The translations under genes were made by a program, and so were the position numbers. From Runella rosea (GTDB lineage: Bacteria; Bacteroidota; Bacteroidia; Cytophagales; Spirosomataceae), in assembly GCF_003325355.1 (NCBI RefSeq), contig NZ_CP030850.1:620001-684000 (forward strand): a DNA stretch of 64,000 nt, given 5' to 3'. Each line of letters begins with the position of its first letter. The stretch's first letter is position 1. Under the pieces are notes generated by a model. That model was not told the origin of the DNA, made no database searches, and saw only the letters and a list, made by a program, of their open reading frames with translations. Of the stretch, positions 18,783 through 27,901 are shown piece by piece.

Positions 18783-21218
18783 ATGAAAACAGCAGCCATT
18801 TTACTTTTAACGCTTTTGTCATTGTCTATTTACGCTCAAAAAACAATTTCTGGTACGGTCAAAGATACGCAGAATGAAACCGTTCCGGGCGCTACCGTGA
18901 AGTTACTTAACGCCACGGATTCGACGATGATTTCGGGAGAAATTACCAACGTAAACGGGAAATTTCAATTCACTAATCTGCAAAACGGAACGTATCGGCT
19001 GGCAATCACTGCCATGAGTCAAAAAAACTATATGAGCACGGCGCTTACGATTGATGATACCCGCAACAGCATTATTTTACCCGTAATTATTCTTTTACCC
19101 GCCAAAAACATTGAATTGAAAGAAGTGGTAGTCAAAGCGAAACGTCCGCTGATTGAGCAAGATATTGACAAAACCATCGTGAATGTAGAATCCATGATCA
19201 GCAGCGCAACGAGCAATACGCTGGAAGTTCTAGAAAAAACGCCCGGCGTGACCGTAAGCAGCAATGGAGAAATCAGTCTTAACGGCCGAAGCGGCATTTT
19301 GGTGCTGATTGACGGCCGCGCCACGTACATGTCGGGGCCTGATTTGGCCGCGTATCTGAAATCACTGCCAGGCGGATTGTTGGATAAAATCGAGTTGATG
19401 GACAACCCCTCGGCCAAGTACGATGCAGGTGGTAATGCCATCATCAATATTCGCCTAAAAAAGAACAAGATCGGAGGGTTTACGGGCAATGTTTCAATGG
19501 GCTCAAGCCAAGGCGTTTATGGAAGACACAACGGCTCCATGAACCTGAATTACAACCATAAAAAGCTCAATGTATTTGCCAACTTAGGCTTAAACAAGGA
19601 AAAAAATTATAACAACGATATTTTTGATCGACGTTTTTATGACATCGAAGGCCAACAAATTTCGAATGTGTTGCTCCTCAATGATAATATCTCCCGCAAT
19701 AATGGTCTGAATGCCATTTGGGGGCTGGATTACGCCGCTACTACAAAAACAACTTATGGTTTGTTGATTAACATGAATGGTGGTGCCCGAAACACAAGGA
19801 TTGATTACAACAGCAATAACTATAATACCGAACGTTTGCTTGCCGCCAGTGGAGATGGAAATACCGTAGTGAATGATAAAAGAAGGAATTTCGGCAGTAA
19901 CCTGAACCTCCAGCATAAATTCAACAAGGCAGGACGGGAATTAATGGCGGATGTAAACTATCTCAATTACCGAGGGGATGGAAATCAGCGGGTGCAAAAT
20001 TTTCGTTACCTACCCGAAGGTAGCTTGGTCGATAGTGATGAATTCTTATACTTGGTCCCAGGCAATATCAATATCTATACGGCCAAAGCAGACTATGTTC
20101 ATCCTCTAAAAAACAAGGCAAGTTGGGAAGCCGGACTCAAATCCAGTGTCATTGATAACGATAACAAATCTACTTATTTTGATGTAAAAGGCTTGACACA
20201 GCTCATCGACAATCGAAAATCCAATCATTTTAAGTACCATGAAAACATTAATGCAGCCTATATTAACACCCGAAAAGAATGGAAAAGGGTGGGAATGCAG
20301 TTAGGACTACGTGTCGAAACGACCCAAGCCCGAGGCAGTCAATTGGGCAACGAAGCCGTAATTGGAAGTTCATTTACTAAAAATTATACAAAACTGTTTC
20401 CAAGCATGTTTATCAATTATAAGCTGGACAGTTTAAATAAGAATTCTTTGAATTTAAGCTTCACCCGAAGAATAAATCGCCCTGATTACCAGTCGCTTAA
20501 TCCGTTTGTATTTTTTCGTGACCAATATTCTTATACTGCTGGTAACCCTTTGTTGCTACCTCAGTACCAGAATCGGATTGAATTAAAATTTCAGCACAAA
20601 CAATGGTTGCAAATGGGCTTGAGTTATAACCGTTTCACCAACGTGATTTTTCAAACTACCGAAGCCATTGATACCATTTTTATCACGCGTCCCAACAACG
20701 TAGCTAAAGGTTTTATGCTATTGCTCAATACGACGGTGTCCAGTTCGCCGACCAAATGGTGGAACCTGATCTATACTTTACGTTTATCGCACATGGGCCT
20801 TAACGGCATGAGTTATACCGAAAAATTAAACCCGAGCGCCTATGTTGCACGGTTTGAAGTATATAATCAATTTCGATTGAACAAAGGTTGGAGTGCTGAT
20901 TTGTCAGGATATTATGCCAGTTCGGACCTCAACGGACAAGCATATACGGGTATGATGTACCGGGTGGGCGGGGCCGTGCAAAAGAAAATTTGGAATGATA
21001 AAGCAAGTATACGAATCTCTGTAGAAGATGCTTTTCACTCATGGATCCGGCACAACCGCTCGGTCAGCATCAAACAGGCGCAATTTTTTCAAACCAATGA
21101 GTCGGATACTCAACGCGTTGGTGTGGCGTTTACGTATCGATTCGGTAAAGACACTTTTGCTCGTAAGCGTCGCCACAACGACAACGCCGCCGATGATGAA
21201 AAAGGGCGGGTGAACTAA
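18783..21218 (+). CDS. TonB-dependent outer membrane beta-barrel protein
   Basis: An 811-aa outer membrane protein. It has a signal peptide (MKTAAILLLTLLSLSIYAQ), a carboxypeptidase-regulatory-like beta-sandwich (about 20-105, ISGTVKDTQNETVPGATV), a plug domain (about 115-225, LEVLEKTPGVTVSSNG, LVLIDGRATYMSG, IELMDNPSAKYDAGGNAIINI) and a C-terminal barrel of the OMP_b-brl_3 type ending YRFGKD. Proteins of this family are often called TonB-dependent receptors; the ligand is unknown. It is divergent from the LytTR/kinase pair and followed after 67 nt by a GH30 glycosidase, so uptake or sensing of a glycan product is possible. Confidence 0.9.
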   Translation: MKTAAILLLTLLSLSIYAQKTISGTVKDTQNETVPGATVKLLNATDSTMISGEITNVNGKFQFTNLQNGTYRLAITAMSQKNYMSTALTIDDTRNSIILPVIILLPAKNIELKEVVVKAKRPLIEQDIDKTIVNVESMISSATSNTLEVLEKTPGVTVSSNGEISLNGRSGILVLIDGRATYMSGPDLAAYLKSLPGGLLDKIELMDNPSAKYDAGGNAIINIRLKKNKIGGFTGNVSMGSSQGVYGRHNGSMNLNYNHKKLNVFANLGLNKEKNYNNDIFDRRFYDIEGQQISNVLLLNDNISRNNGLNAIWGLDYAATTKTTYGLLINMNGGARNTRIDYNSNNYNTERLLAASGDGNTVVNDKRRNFGSNLNLQHKFNKAGRELMADVNYLNYRGDGNQRVQNFRYLPEGSLVDSDEFLYLVPGNINIYTAKADYVHPLKNKASWEAGLKSSVIDNDNKSTYFDVKGLTQLIDNRKSNHFKYHENINAAYINTRKEWKRVGMQLGLRVETTQARGSQLGNEAVIGSSFTKNYTKLFPSMFINYKLDSLNKNSLNLSFTRRINRPDYQSLNPFVFFRDQYSYTAGNPLLLPQYQNRIELKFQHKQWLQMGLSYNRFTNVIFQTTEAIDTIFITRPNNVAKGFMLLLNTTVSSSPTKWWNLIYTLRLSHMGLNGMSYTEKLNPSAYVARFEVYNQFRLNKGWSADLSGYYASSDLNGQAYTGMMYRVGGAVQKKIWNDKASIRISVEDAFHSWIRHNRSVSIKQAQFFQTNESDTQRVGVAFTYRFGKDTFARKRRHNDNAADDEKGRVN

Positions 21219-21285
21219 GAGTAACCGTTGGGTTTTGGGTACTTTACTTATTCAGTGTAAGGAAAGACAAAAGTATAAAACCCAC

Positions 21286-22803
21286 ATGAAGCAGCTCTTC
21301 CATTTATTACTGATAATTAGTTTTCACGTCAGTATCGCCCAAAAACTCAGCATCGACCCCACCGTTACGTACCAAACCATGCACAGTTTTGGGGCTTCGG
21401 ATTGTTGGTCTATGCAGATGGTGGGCCGATATTACCCAGTTGAAAAACGCAATAAAATTGCCGAACTACTTTTTAGTAAAGAACTTGATGCCGCTGGAAA
21501 CCCTAAAGGGATTGGGCTGTCGATGTGGCGCTTTAATATCGGTGCTGGAAGTACGGAACAAGGCACGGGCAGCAAAATCACCAACGAATGGCGCCGAGCG
21601 GAGTGTTTTTTGGAAAACGGGAAATATAATTGGACTAAACAGCAGGGACAACAATGGTTTTTGGAAGCAGCCAAGCGTCACGGCGTAGATTTTACACTTG
21701 GATTTCTTAATTCAGCGCCCGTTTCAATGACCAAAAACGGGCTGGCCATTGGCAGCGGTACCTTGGGCGAATGGAATTTTGACAAATCAAAAATGGATGA
21801 TTTTGCAGATTTTCTGGCCCAAGTATCGGCGAAATTCAACTTCGATTACCTGAGTCCGTTCAACGAGCCGCAATGGGATTGGGGCCCGAAATCAAAATCG
21901 GGCTTTGGCTCACAAGAGGGCACACCCATCAACAACGAAGACATTGCGTGGGCCACCCGAAAGATAGACGAAACCTTTGGGCAGAAAAAACTAAAAACGC
22001 GTATTGTATTGACTGAAGCGGCACAAATTGATTATTTGTACAAATCAAAAACCAACCGCTCGGAGGTACATCAGGACAATCAAATCGAGACTTTTTTTGA
22101 CAAATCGAGCCCGAATTACGTAGGAAACCTAAAATCGGTTGAAAGTCTGATGTGCGGTCACAGTTATTTTACGACTTCCCCCACCGCCGAACTCATCAAA
22201 AAGAGACAGGACTTGGGGGCTAGAATAAAGCAACAAAATATCCCGTATTGGCAATCAGAGTACTGTATTTTGGGAGATAATGCGGGCGAAATCAAAGGGA
22301 ACGGGGTGGATTTAGGCATGAAAACGGCCCTGTACGTTGCCAAAGTGATTCATGCCGACCTCACGCACGCCAATGCTTCGGCCTGGCATTGGTGGCTTTC
22401 GGTGAGTGCCAATGATTTTAAAGACGGTTTGATTTACGTTTTCAACAACGGAGTGAAAGGAGAAAACGACAAGAATAAATTTGATGGGGAAGTATTGGAC
22501 TCCAAATTGTTGTGGGCATTGGGGAACTATAGCCGATTTATCAGGCCCAACATGCAGCGTATTAAAACTGAAATTGCGGCTGAAAACGTGCTGGTGTCGG
22601 GATATACCTCCAAAAATCAAGCTGTCGTGGTTTTTGTGAATAATGGTGAAAGTCAACGGGTTGAATTGCCAAAGATGCGAAAAAAACAAAAAGCAGATGC
22701 CTTTTTTACTTCTCAAACCGAAAATTTGACACACCGAAAAGTAAACAAAAACACCCTCGAACTGCCCGCCGAATCGGTGGTGACGCTGGTGATTACGTAC
22801 TAG
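21286..22803 (+). CDS. Glycoside hydrolase family 30 (O-glycosyl hydrolase)
   Basis: A 505-aa secreted enzyme. I start it at the ATG at 21286, giving signal peptide MKQLFHLLLIISFHVSIAQ. The (beta/alpha)8 barrel carries the acid/base Glu in LSPFNEPQWDWG and the nucleophile Glu in PYWQSEYCILG. The family N-terminal signature YQTMHSFGASDCWSMQM and a C-terminal beta-sandwich (about 420-505) are present. GH30 includes beta-1,6-galactanases, glucosylceramidases and xylanases. The sequence resembles the endo-beta-1,6-galactanase-like group, but substrate assignment is tentative. It follows the TonB-dependent protein with a 67-nt gap, so the two may share a transcript. Confidence 0.88.
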   Translation: MKQLFHLLLIISFHVSIAQKLSIDPTVTYQTMHSFGASDCWSMQMVGRYYPVEKRNKIAELLFSKELDAAGNPKGIGLSMWRFNIGAGSTEQGTGSKITNEWRRAECFLENGKYNWTKQQGQQWFLEAAKRHGVDFTLGFLNSAPVSMTKNGLAIGSGTLGEWNFDKSKMDDFADFLAQVSAKFNFDYLSPFNEPQWDWGPKSKSGFGSQEGTPINNEDIAWATRKIDETFGQKKLKTRIVLTEAAQIDYLYKSKTNRSEVHQDNQIETFFDKSSPNYVGNLKSVESLMCGHSYFTTSPTAELIKKRQDLGARIKQQNIPYWQSEYCILGDNAGEIKGNGVDLGMKTALYVAKVIHADLTHANASAWHWWLSVSANDFKDGLIYVFNNGVKGENDKNKFDGEVLDSKLLWALGNYSRFIRPNMQRIKTEIAAENVLVSGYTSKNQAVVVFVNNGESQRVELPKMRKKQKADAFFTSQTENLTHRKVNKNTLELPAESVVTLVITY

Positions 22804-23007
22804 AATGTTACAAAGGGGAAGATTTCATCAAATTATCTAATTTGTTTAGTGCTTATTGGTAGGTTTTGAAGGAGTTAGGAGAAAATAAATTTCCTTTTGA
22901 ACGGCATTTTATCAGAAATTTACCGTATTTTAGTTGCATTCTCCGCCCATTATTGTCATTGATTTTTTTCAAATCGACTATGTTCATTCATTTTTTTACT
23001 TCAACAA

Positions 23008-23742
23008 ATGGAAAAGACACTCTACGTCGCTTCGCTGTTTTTTCTGTGTTTTTGGGCGAAAGCACAGGAAAACAAACCGTATAACTACATTGTGCCCGAA
23101 TCAAAAATTGCCGATTCTGATCATACGATTGAAGTCAATAAGAAAGGGGATACGGTTTTTATTGCGCATTACAAAGGGCAAGATTTGATCAACCGCAGCA
23201 ATCAAGATTTTATCAAAACCTATAAAGGCACTCCTTTTTTTAAGAATGGTTGGTACCGTGGTAAAGTCCAAACGGGTACTGGAATGGAATGGGAGTTTGT
23301 GATGGCTTATAACATTCAGAAAGAGGAGGTTTATTTGTCAAACAACCCTAATATGGAAGTCACCGTGATGAAACCCGTCTCTTTTACGATGGCAGGACAT
23401 ACGTTCAGGCAATACAAAAACCAATATTACGAGGTTATTTACGAGGGGGGGAGCCAGATTTGGAAAGAATATGGATGTACGTTGATTTTTAGCAAATCGG
23501 GTCAACGAACGGGCTATGAAGCCGAGGGGGGTGTCAATGAATACGATGGAGAGTTTTTAAAAACCGTAAAATATTACCTGAAAGAAGGGGATAGACTGCG
23601 GGAAATTCCTTCTAAAAATCGACTTTTTAAACTGTTTGGCACAAAATCCAATGATGTTAAAAACTATGCGAAAACCGAAGGGCTCAATCTTTCCAAAGAA
23701 ATAAACTTGGTCTCCTTATTTAGATATTACGACTCTTTGTAA
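23008..23742 (+). CDS. Secreted protein of unknown function
   Basis: 244 aa with a clear signal peptide (MEKTLYVASLFFLCFWAKAQ, cleavage after AKAQ). The rest is hydrophilic and beta-rich, with many Tyr and Lys (TIEVNKKGDTVFIAHYKGQ, TVMKPVSFTMAGHTFRQYK). No domain is recognised and no transmembrane segment follows the signal, so it is probably periplasmic or outer-membrane-associated. The reading frame and leader support a real gene. It stands alone between the GH30 gene and a DUF2911 gene on the same strand. Confidence 0.75.
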   Translation: MEKTLYVASLFFLCFWAKAQENKPYNYIVPESKIADSDHTIEVNKKGDTVFIAHYKGQDLINRSNQDFIKTYKGTPFFKNGWYRGKVQTGTGMEWEFVMAYNIQKEEVYLSNNPNMEVTVMKPVSFTMAGHTFRQYKNQYYEVIYEGGSQIWKEYGCTLIFSKSGQRTGYEAEGGVNEYDGEFLKTVKYYLKEGDRLREIPSKNRLFKLFGTKSNDVKNYAKTEGLNLSKEINLVSLFRYYDSL

Positions 23743-23841
23743 GAAAATATCCCAAAAAAAATGTGTTTTTTTCGCTAGTTCACAACTTTTTAAACCTAAA
23801 AACGTTTCACTGTAAGTTCATTAAACAAATAACAAACAAAC

Positions 23842-24348
23842 ATGAGAAATTCATTTTTTGCCTTATTCCTTTCGATTATTGCGCTTAATTTTGCCTGTAG
23901 TCAAAATCCCCCTAAAAGCCCGCTCATTACGGTTGACGGTAAAGACGTGAAAGTGGTCTTTGGACAGCCTTCCAAGCGTGGTCGGGTTATTTTTGGGGCT
24001 GAAGGTAGCCAAAGCCTTGAAAAATACGGCAAAGTATGGCGTACGGGTGCCAACGAAGCAACCGTGATTACCTTCAAAAAAGATGGTCAATTTGGAGGGA
24101 AACCCGTAAAAGCGGGTGACTACGGATTGTTTTCAATTCCTGGTGAAAAAGAATGGGTAGTAATCCTCAACAGTGAGCCAAAACAATGGGGTGCCTATAA
24201 CTATAAGCAAGATAAAGATGTGTTGCGCATTACGGTGCCAACCATTGCTTTGAAAGAGCCAGTGGAAAAACTGAACTTTGAAGTAAAAGACAACGCCCTG
24301 ATTTTCGTGTGGGATACGTCGAGTTTCTCGGTGCCGTTGAAATTTTAG
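23842..24348 (+). CDS. DUF2911 domain-containing lipoprotein
   Basis: 168 aa. The leader MRNSFFALFLSIIALNFACSQ carries a lipobox-like LNFAC, so outer-membrane or periplasmic anchoring is likely. The DUF2911 signature is visible as VVFGQPSKRGRVIFG, YGKVWRTGANEATVITF and GDYGLFSIPGEKEWVVILN. Function unknown for the family. A longer paralogue lies at 58630-59508 with the same FWRTGAN motif. A terminator follows directly. Confidence 0.9.
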   Translation: MRNSFFALFLSIIALNFACSQNPPKSPLITVDGKDVKVVFGQPSKRGRVIFGAEGSQSLEKYGKVWRTGANEATVITFKKDGQFGGKPVKAGDYGLFSIPGEKEWVVILNSEPKQWGAYNYKQDKDVLRITVPTIALKEPVEKLNFEVKDNALIFVWDTSSFSVPLKF

Positions 24349-24369
24349 TAACACCCAAAAATACCTACC

Positions 24370-24400
24370 AAAGCCTGACTTTACGGTCGGGCTTTTTTTT
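24370..24400 (+). terminator. Rho-independent terminator after the DUF2911 gene
   Basis: A 10-bp stem (aaagcctgac with gtcgggcttt, one G-T pair) followed by eight T, 22 nt after the stop codon. Confidence 0.85.
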
Positions 24401-24580
24401 ATTTGAAGGAGAATTAAACAATAATTTATCAAACCGAGTGACAACATTCGTGTAGCCGGTACCCCTTTCTGAATTGAAGCGAAAAGGAATTTTAAGAAAC
24501 AACAACAAATACGCCGATGGGCTGTTAAATTTCAGCTTAAAAAGCCTTTTCCTACCAAACCTCTTATTTAGTCAACCCCT

Positions 24581-25516
24581 ATGTCTGTCCTAAACCGTCG
24601 TCAAACCCTTGCCGTTCTGGCTTCTACCGCTGGAGCTGGCCTATTGCCCGAAACTGCCACCGCTGCCGTTGCTAAAAAGCCTGCGTTCATTCCCTGCCTC
24701 AATATGAGCACAATTCGGGGACAAAAATTGGGATTTGTAAAAGAATTAGAAACCGCCTCAAAGGCTGGTTTTCGTTCGGTAGAAATCTGGATGGATACGC
24801 TACAAAACTTTATAAAAGAAGGAAATACGCCCGCTCAGGCCCGCAAAATAGTAGGGGATTTGGGCATAACCATCGAAAATGCCATTGGTTTTGCCCCTTG
24901 GATTGTGGATGATGAAGCCGCCCGTGCCAAAGGCCTCGCCCAACTTAAAACAGAAATGGAACTGTTGGCGGAAGTGGGCTGTATGCGCGTGGCCACGCCC
25001 TCCGTAGGTGCTCAAACGCCACAATCGCCCAAGATAGATTTACAAAAAGCCGCCGAACGCTACCGCGCTATTCTCGAAATCAGCGACCAAACCAAGGTGA
25101 TTCCGCACTTGGAACTGTGGGGTTTTTCAAAAAACCTGAACAAATTGAGTGAGGTCATGTACGTGGCGACCGAAAGCGGCCACCCGTCGGCGCGTTTGTT
25201 ATTAGATGTATACCATTTGTACAAAGGCGGTTCTAGCCTTGACACGCTGAAATTGGTGGGAAAACCAGGCGTTGAAATTTTCCACATCAACGATTATCCC
25301 GCTTCGTTGCCCCGTGAGACCATCGTGGATGCCGACCGCATTTATCCAGGCGACGGCGTTGCGCCCATTGCTCAAATCCTGAAAACCATCAAAAATCCAG
25401 ACCGTCCTATTGTGCTTTCGTTGGAGGTTTTCAACAAAACATATTACGCACAGGACGCACTTGTCGTGGCTAAAACGGGATTGGATAAAATCAACAAAGT
25501 TATTGCAGGGATTTAG
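24581..25516 (+). CDS. Exported sugar phosphate isomerase/epimerase-like TIM-barrel protein
   Basis: A 311-aa AP-endonuclease-2-type TIM barrel, as in hydroxypyruvate isomerase and xylose-isomerase-like proteins. The N-terminus MSVLNRRQTLAVLASTAGA carries an Arg-Arg motif, so Tat export is likely. Barrel motifs include GFRSVEIWMDTL, VIPHLELWGF, ARLLLDVYHLYKGG, VEIFHINDYP and DRIYPGDGVAPI, which supply the expected metal-binding Glu, Asp and His residues. Substrate unknown; such exported forms are common in Bacteroidota. It is monocistronic and ends in a strong palindromic terminator. Confidence 0.85.
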   Translation: MSVLNRRQTLAVLASTAGAGLLPETATAAVAKKPAFIPCLNMSTIRGQKLGFVKELETASKAGFRSVEIWMDTLQNFIKEGNTPAQARKIVGDLGITIENAIGFAPWIVDDEAARAKGLAQLKTEMELLAEVGCMRVATPSVGAQTPQSPKIDLQKAAERYRAILEISDQTKVIPHLELWGFSKNLNKLSEVMYVATESGHPSARLLLDVYHLYKGGSSLDTLKLVGKPGVEIFHINDYPASLPRETIVDADRIYPGDGVAPIAQILKTIKNPDRPIVLSLEVFNKTYYAQDALVVAKTGLDKINKVIAGI

Positions 25517-25525
25517 GATGTTTTG

Positions 25526-25563
25526 AACCGTGCCGTCGGGTTTGAAAACCCGACGGCACGGTT
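25526..25563. terminator. Perfect 18-bp palindrome, terminator or REP-like element
   Basis: Arms aaccgtgccgtcgggttt and aaacccgacggcacggtt match perfectly with a 2-nt centre, 10 nt after the isomerase stop codon. The downstream base run is only moderately T-rich. The sequence could terminate in either direction or be a dispersed palindromic repeat. Confidence 0.75.
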
Positions 25564-25740
25564 TATATTTTTTATCCCAAAAATAATCGTAATTTGGAAG
25601 ATAATACGGATTGGCGTTTAGAGCACAAACGTTTTGCACGATATTTGCGTTAGTTATATATTTAAAATTAACGTATGCTCCGGCAGCTAATTTTAAAGTC
25701 ATGCCGTGACTATATAACACCGATAATACCCAAAACCCGA

Positions 25741-27798
25741 ATGCAGTTTCTTTTTCCGACCTTTTTATGGAGTTTGTTGGCGGTAGGCATTCCAATTGCC
25801 ATCCATTTGTTCAACTTCCGCCGCACTCGGCGCGTTTTCTTCTCCAATGTCTCGCTTTTGAAAAACGTCGAAATGGAAACGAGTTCGTTTCGACGCCTGA
25901 AACAATACCTCATTCTGGCCACCCGGGTTTTGGCCATCTCCGCCTTGGTTTTTGCGTTTGCACAACCTTATTTACCTAGTAAAAACAAAGCGGGAACCAA
26001 CGCCCAAAGCGTAACGAGTGCCTACATCGATAATTCGTTTTCGATGCAAAATGAGGACAATAATCAACGGTATCTCGACATAGCTACGGGAAAATTAGAC
26101 CAATTGTTGACGCTTTTTCGTAACGCAACACGACTGCAACTTATCACCAATGATTTCAGTCCTGAGGAACAGCAATTGACGACCACCGACCGCATCAAAG
26201 ATCGCTTGACGACCCTGAAATTGGCGCATACACCACGCAATTTTGCGAGCATTTACAAGCGTCAGGCCAATTTATTGGGGCGGTATGCGGGCAGCGGAAA
26301 AAATCAATTATTCTGGTTTTCTGATTTTCAAAAAAGCACCGCTGGCGACCTGTCAAATCTTAAGGTAGATTCGCTTAATCGACTGTATATCATACCTGTA
26401 CAAACGACTGCTTCCCAAAACGTGTACGTTGATTCGGTGTGGCTAAATACGCCTTTTGTACGTGAGTTTCAAAACAATGTGCTCTATGTACGGGTGAGCA
26501 ATGCAGGCAATGATGACGTGCGGAATCTGGTCGTTAAGCTGTATTTAGACGATGTTCAAGTATCTACTGCTCCCGTCAATTTAGCTCCTAAAGGTGCCGC
26601 AACCACCGCTTTTAACTTCAACGTTCGGGGCAAAGGCTTTAAACGCGGTCGGGTAACCTTTGACGATTTACCAATTACGTTTGACAACGAATACTTTTTT
26701 GTGCTCAATGCCTCGCCGCTCATTAGGGTCCTTCACGTGGCGGGCCAACCTAATCCTGCCCGCTCCGTAGAAAAGGTGTTTGCCAACGACAGCTTGTTTA
26801 CCCTTCGGACCGTGAGCGCCAATAATGCCGATATTGGTCTCCTGAAACAGTCTGATTTGGTGATTTTGGAAAGTGTAGAGCGGGTGGAAGGCGCGATGCG
26901 CAGTGAAATTGAGAATTTCACGAAGCGCGGAGGAAGCGTGTTGGTCATTCCGCCATCCAACCCTGATATGGTTTCGTACGGCGGTTTTTTGTCGTCGTTG
27001 GGCGTGGGTGGATTGCAAGAACGGCCCTCTGATGAAGCCATTCCGTTGGCCAATCCAGAGAGGGGAAGTCCTTTTTTTAGTGATGTTTTTGAACAATCTG
27101 TTCGGCAGGAAAATCTCGAATTGCCCGTTTCCAAGCCCGTTTGGCAGTGGCAACCGGGCGGGGCAAAATTGCTTTCCTTACGCAGCGGTGACATATTTTT
27201 GAGCCAGTCGGTCATTCAGCGCGGCAAAGTGTACGTGATGGCAAATCCTTTGTCGGAGTCATTTGGGAGTTTTGCCCAGAATGCCCTGTTTGTGCCAGTA
27301 ATGTACAAAATTGCAGCGCAGAGCGTACGTGAGCAGCGCACCGCCTATTCTTTCGACGAAAATACCGTCTCGCTTACCGTGCCTGAATCATCCCAAAATA
27401 CCATCTTTAAACTCAAAAAGGACAAAATTGAGTTGATTCCCGTTCAACGGCTCAATGGCAATCAATTGACGTTGGAGTTGCCCAAAAGCAACCAATTGAA
27501 TGCCAATCAAGACTTGGATGCGGGCTATTATGAACTTCAGAAAGACGGCCAAACAATTCAACTGTTGGCTTTTAACCATGATAATCTGGAATCACAATTG
27601 GATTATTATACCCCCGCCGAACTACGTAAACTGTTTGCCAATCAGCCCAATGTGCAGGTTTTTGACAATGTAGCCGATGGTGATTTTGTAAAAGAATTTC
27701 AAAAACAAAACGTCGGTGTCAGCCTTTGGAGTTATTTCCTTTGGGCCGCGCTGCTCTTCTTATTACTGGAAATTCTGGTGATTCGGTTTGTGAAGTAG
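25741..27798 (+). CDS. BatA-type membrane protein with vWA-like domain
   Basis: 685 aa from the ATG at 25741 (MQFLFPTFLW). The longer frame adds 22 residues without family resemblance. The N-terminal BatA domain has two membrane segments (FLWSLLAVGIPIAIHLFNF and the YLILATRVLAI region) with RRTRRVFFSNVSLLKNVE between them. A vWA-like domain shows a MIDAS DxSxS motif in YIDNSFSMQ. A single C-terminal membrane segment (LWSYFLWAALLFLLLEILVI) ends the protein. Bacteroidota BatA-family proteins are linked to aerotolerance and to MoxR-type ATPase operons, but no moxR is adjacent here. Exact role unknown. Confidence 0.85.
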   Translation: MQFLFPTFLWSLLAVGIPIAIHLFNFRRTRRVFFSNVSLLKNVEMETSSFRRLKQYLILATRVLAISALVFAFAQPYLPSKNKAGTNAQSVTSAYIDNSFSMQNEDNNQRYLDIATGKLDQLLTLFRNATRLQLITNDFSPEEQQLTTTDRIKDRLTTLKLAHTPRNFASIYKRQANLLGRYAGSGKNQLFWFSDFQKSTAGDLSNLKVDSLNRLYIIPVQTTASQNVYVDSVWLNTPFVREFQNNVLYVRVSNAGNDDVRNLVVKLYLDDVQVSTAPVNLAPKGAATTAFNFNVRGKGFKRGRVTFDDLPITFDNEYFFVLNASPLIRVLHVAGQPNPARSVEKVFANDSLFTLRTVSANNADIGLLKQSDLVILESVERVEGAMRSEIENFTKRGGSVLVIPPSNPDMVSYGGFLSSLGVGGLQERPSDEAIPLANPERGSPFFSDVFEQSVRQENLELPVSKPVWQWQPGGAKLLSLRSGDIFLSQSVIQRGKVYVMANPLSESFGSFAQNALFVPVMYKIAAQSVREQRTAYSFDENTVSLTVPESSQNTIFKLKKDKIELIPVQRLNGNQLTLELPKSNQLNANQDLDAGYYELQKDGQTIQLLAFNHDNLESQLDYYTPAELRKLFANQPNVQVFDNVADGDFVKEFQKQNVGVSLWSYFLWAALLFLLLEILVIRFVK

Positions 27799-27824
27799 AG
27801 GTGTCTGTCTATTTTCATTTACGT

Positions 27825-27879
27825 ATTTAAATTTCTCCCTTACGCTTTGATAGTCAAAGTGTAAGGGAGAAATTTAAAT
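27825..27879. terminator. Bidirectional terminator between convergent genes
   Basis: A 26-bp stem with one mismatch and a 3-nt loop (tag), beginning atttaaatttctccc. It separates the BatA-type gene (plus) from the DUF4153-like gene (minus). Confidence 0.85.
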
Positions 27880-27901
27880 TAAAAACTTGTGACTCATTCC
27901 T

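Noticed and set aside
22866-23188. Two short plus-strand frames before the gene at 23008
   Set aside because: They overlap each other and the signal-peptide gene in other frames and have low-complexity Phe-rich translations; no family or leader supports them.
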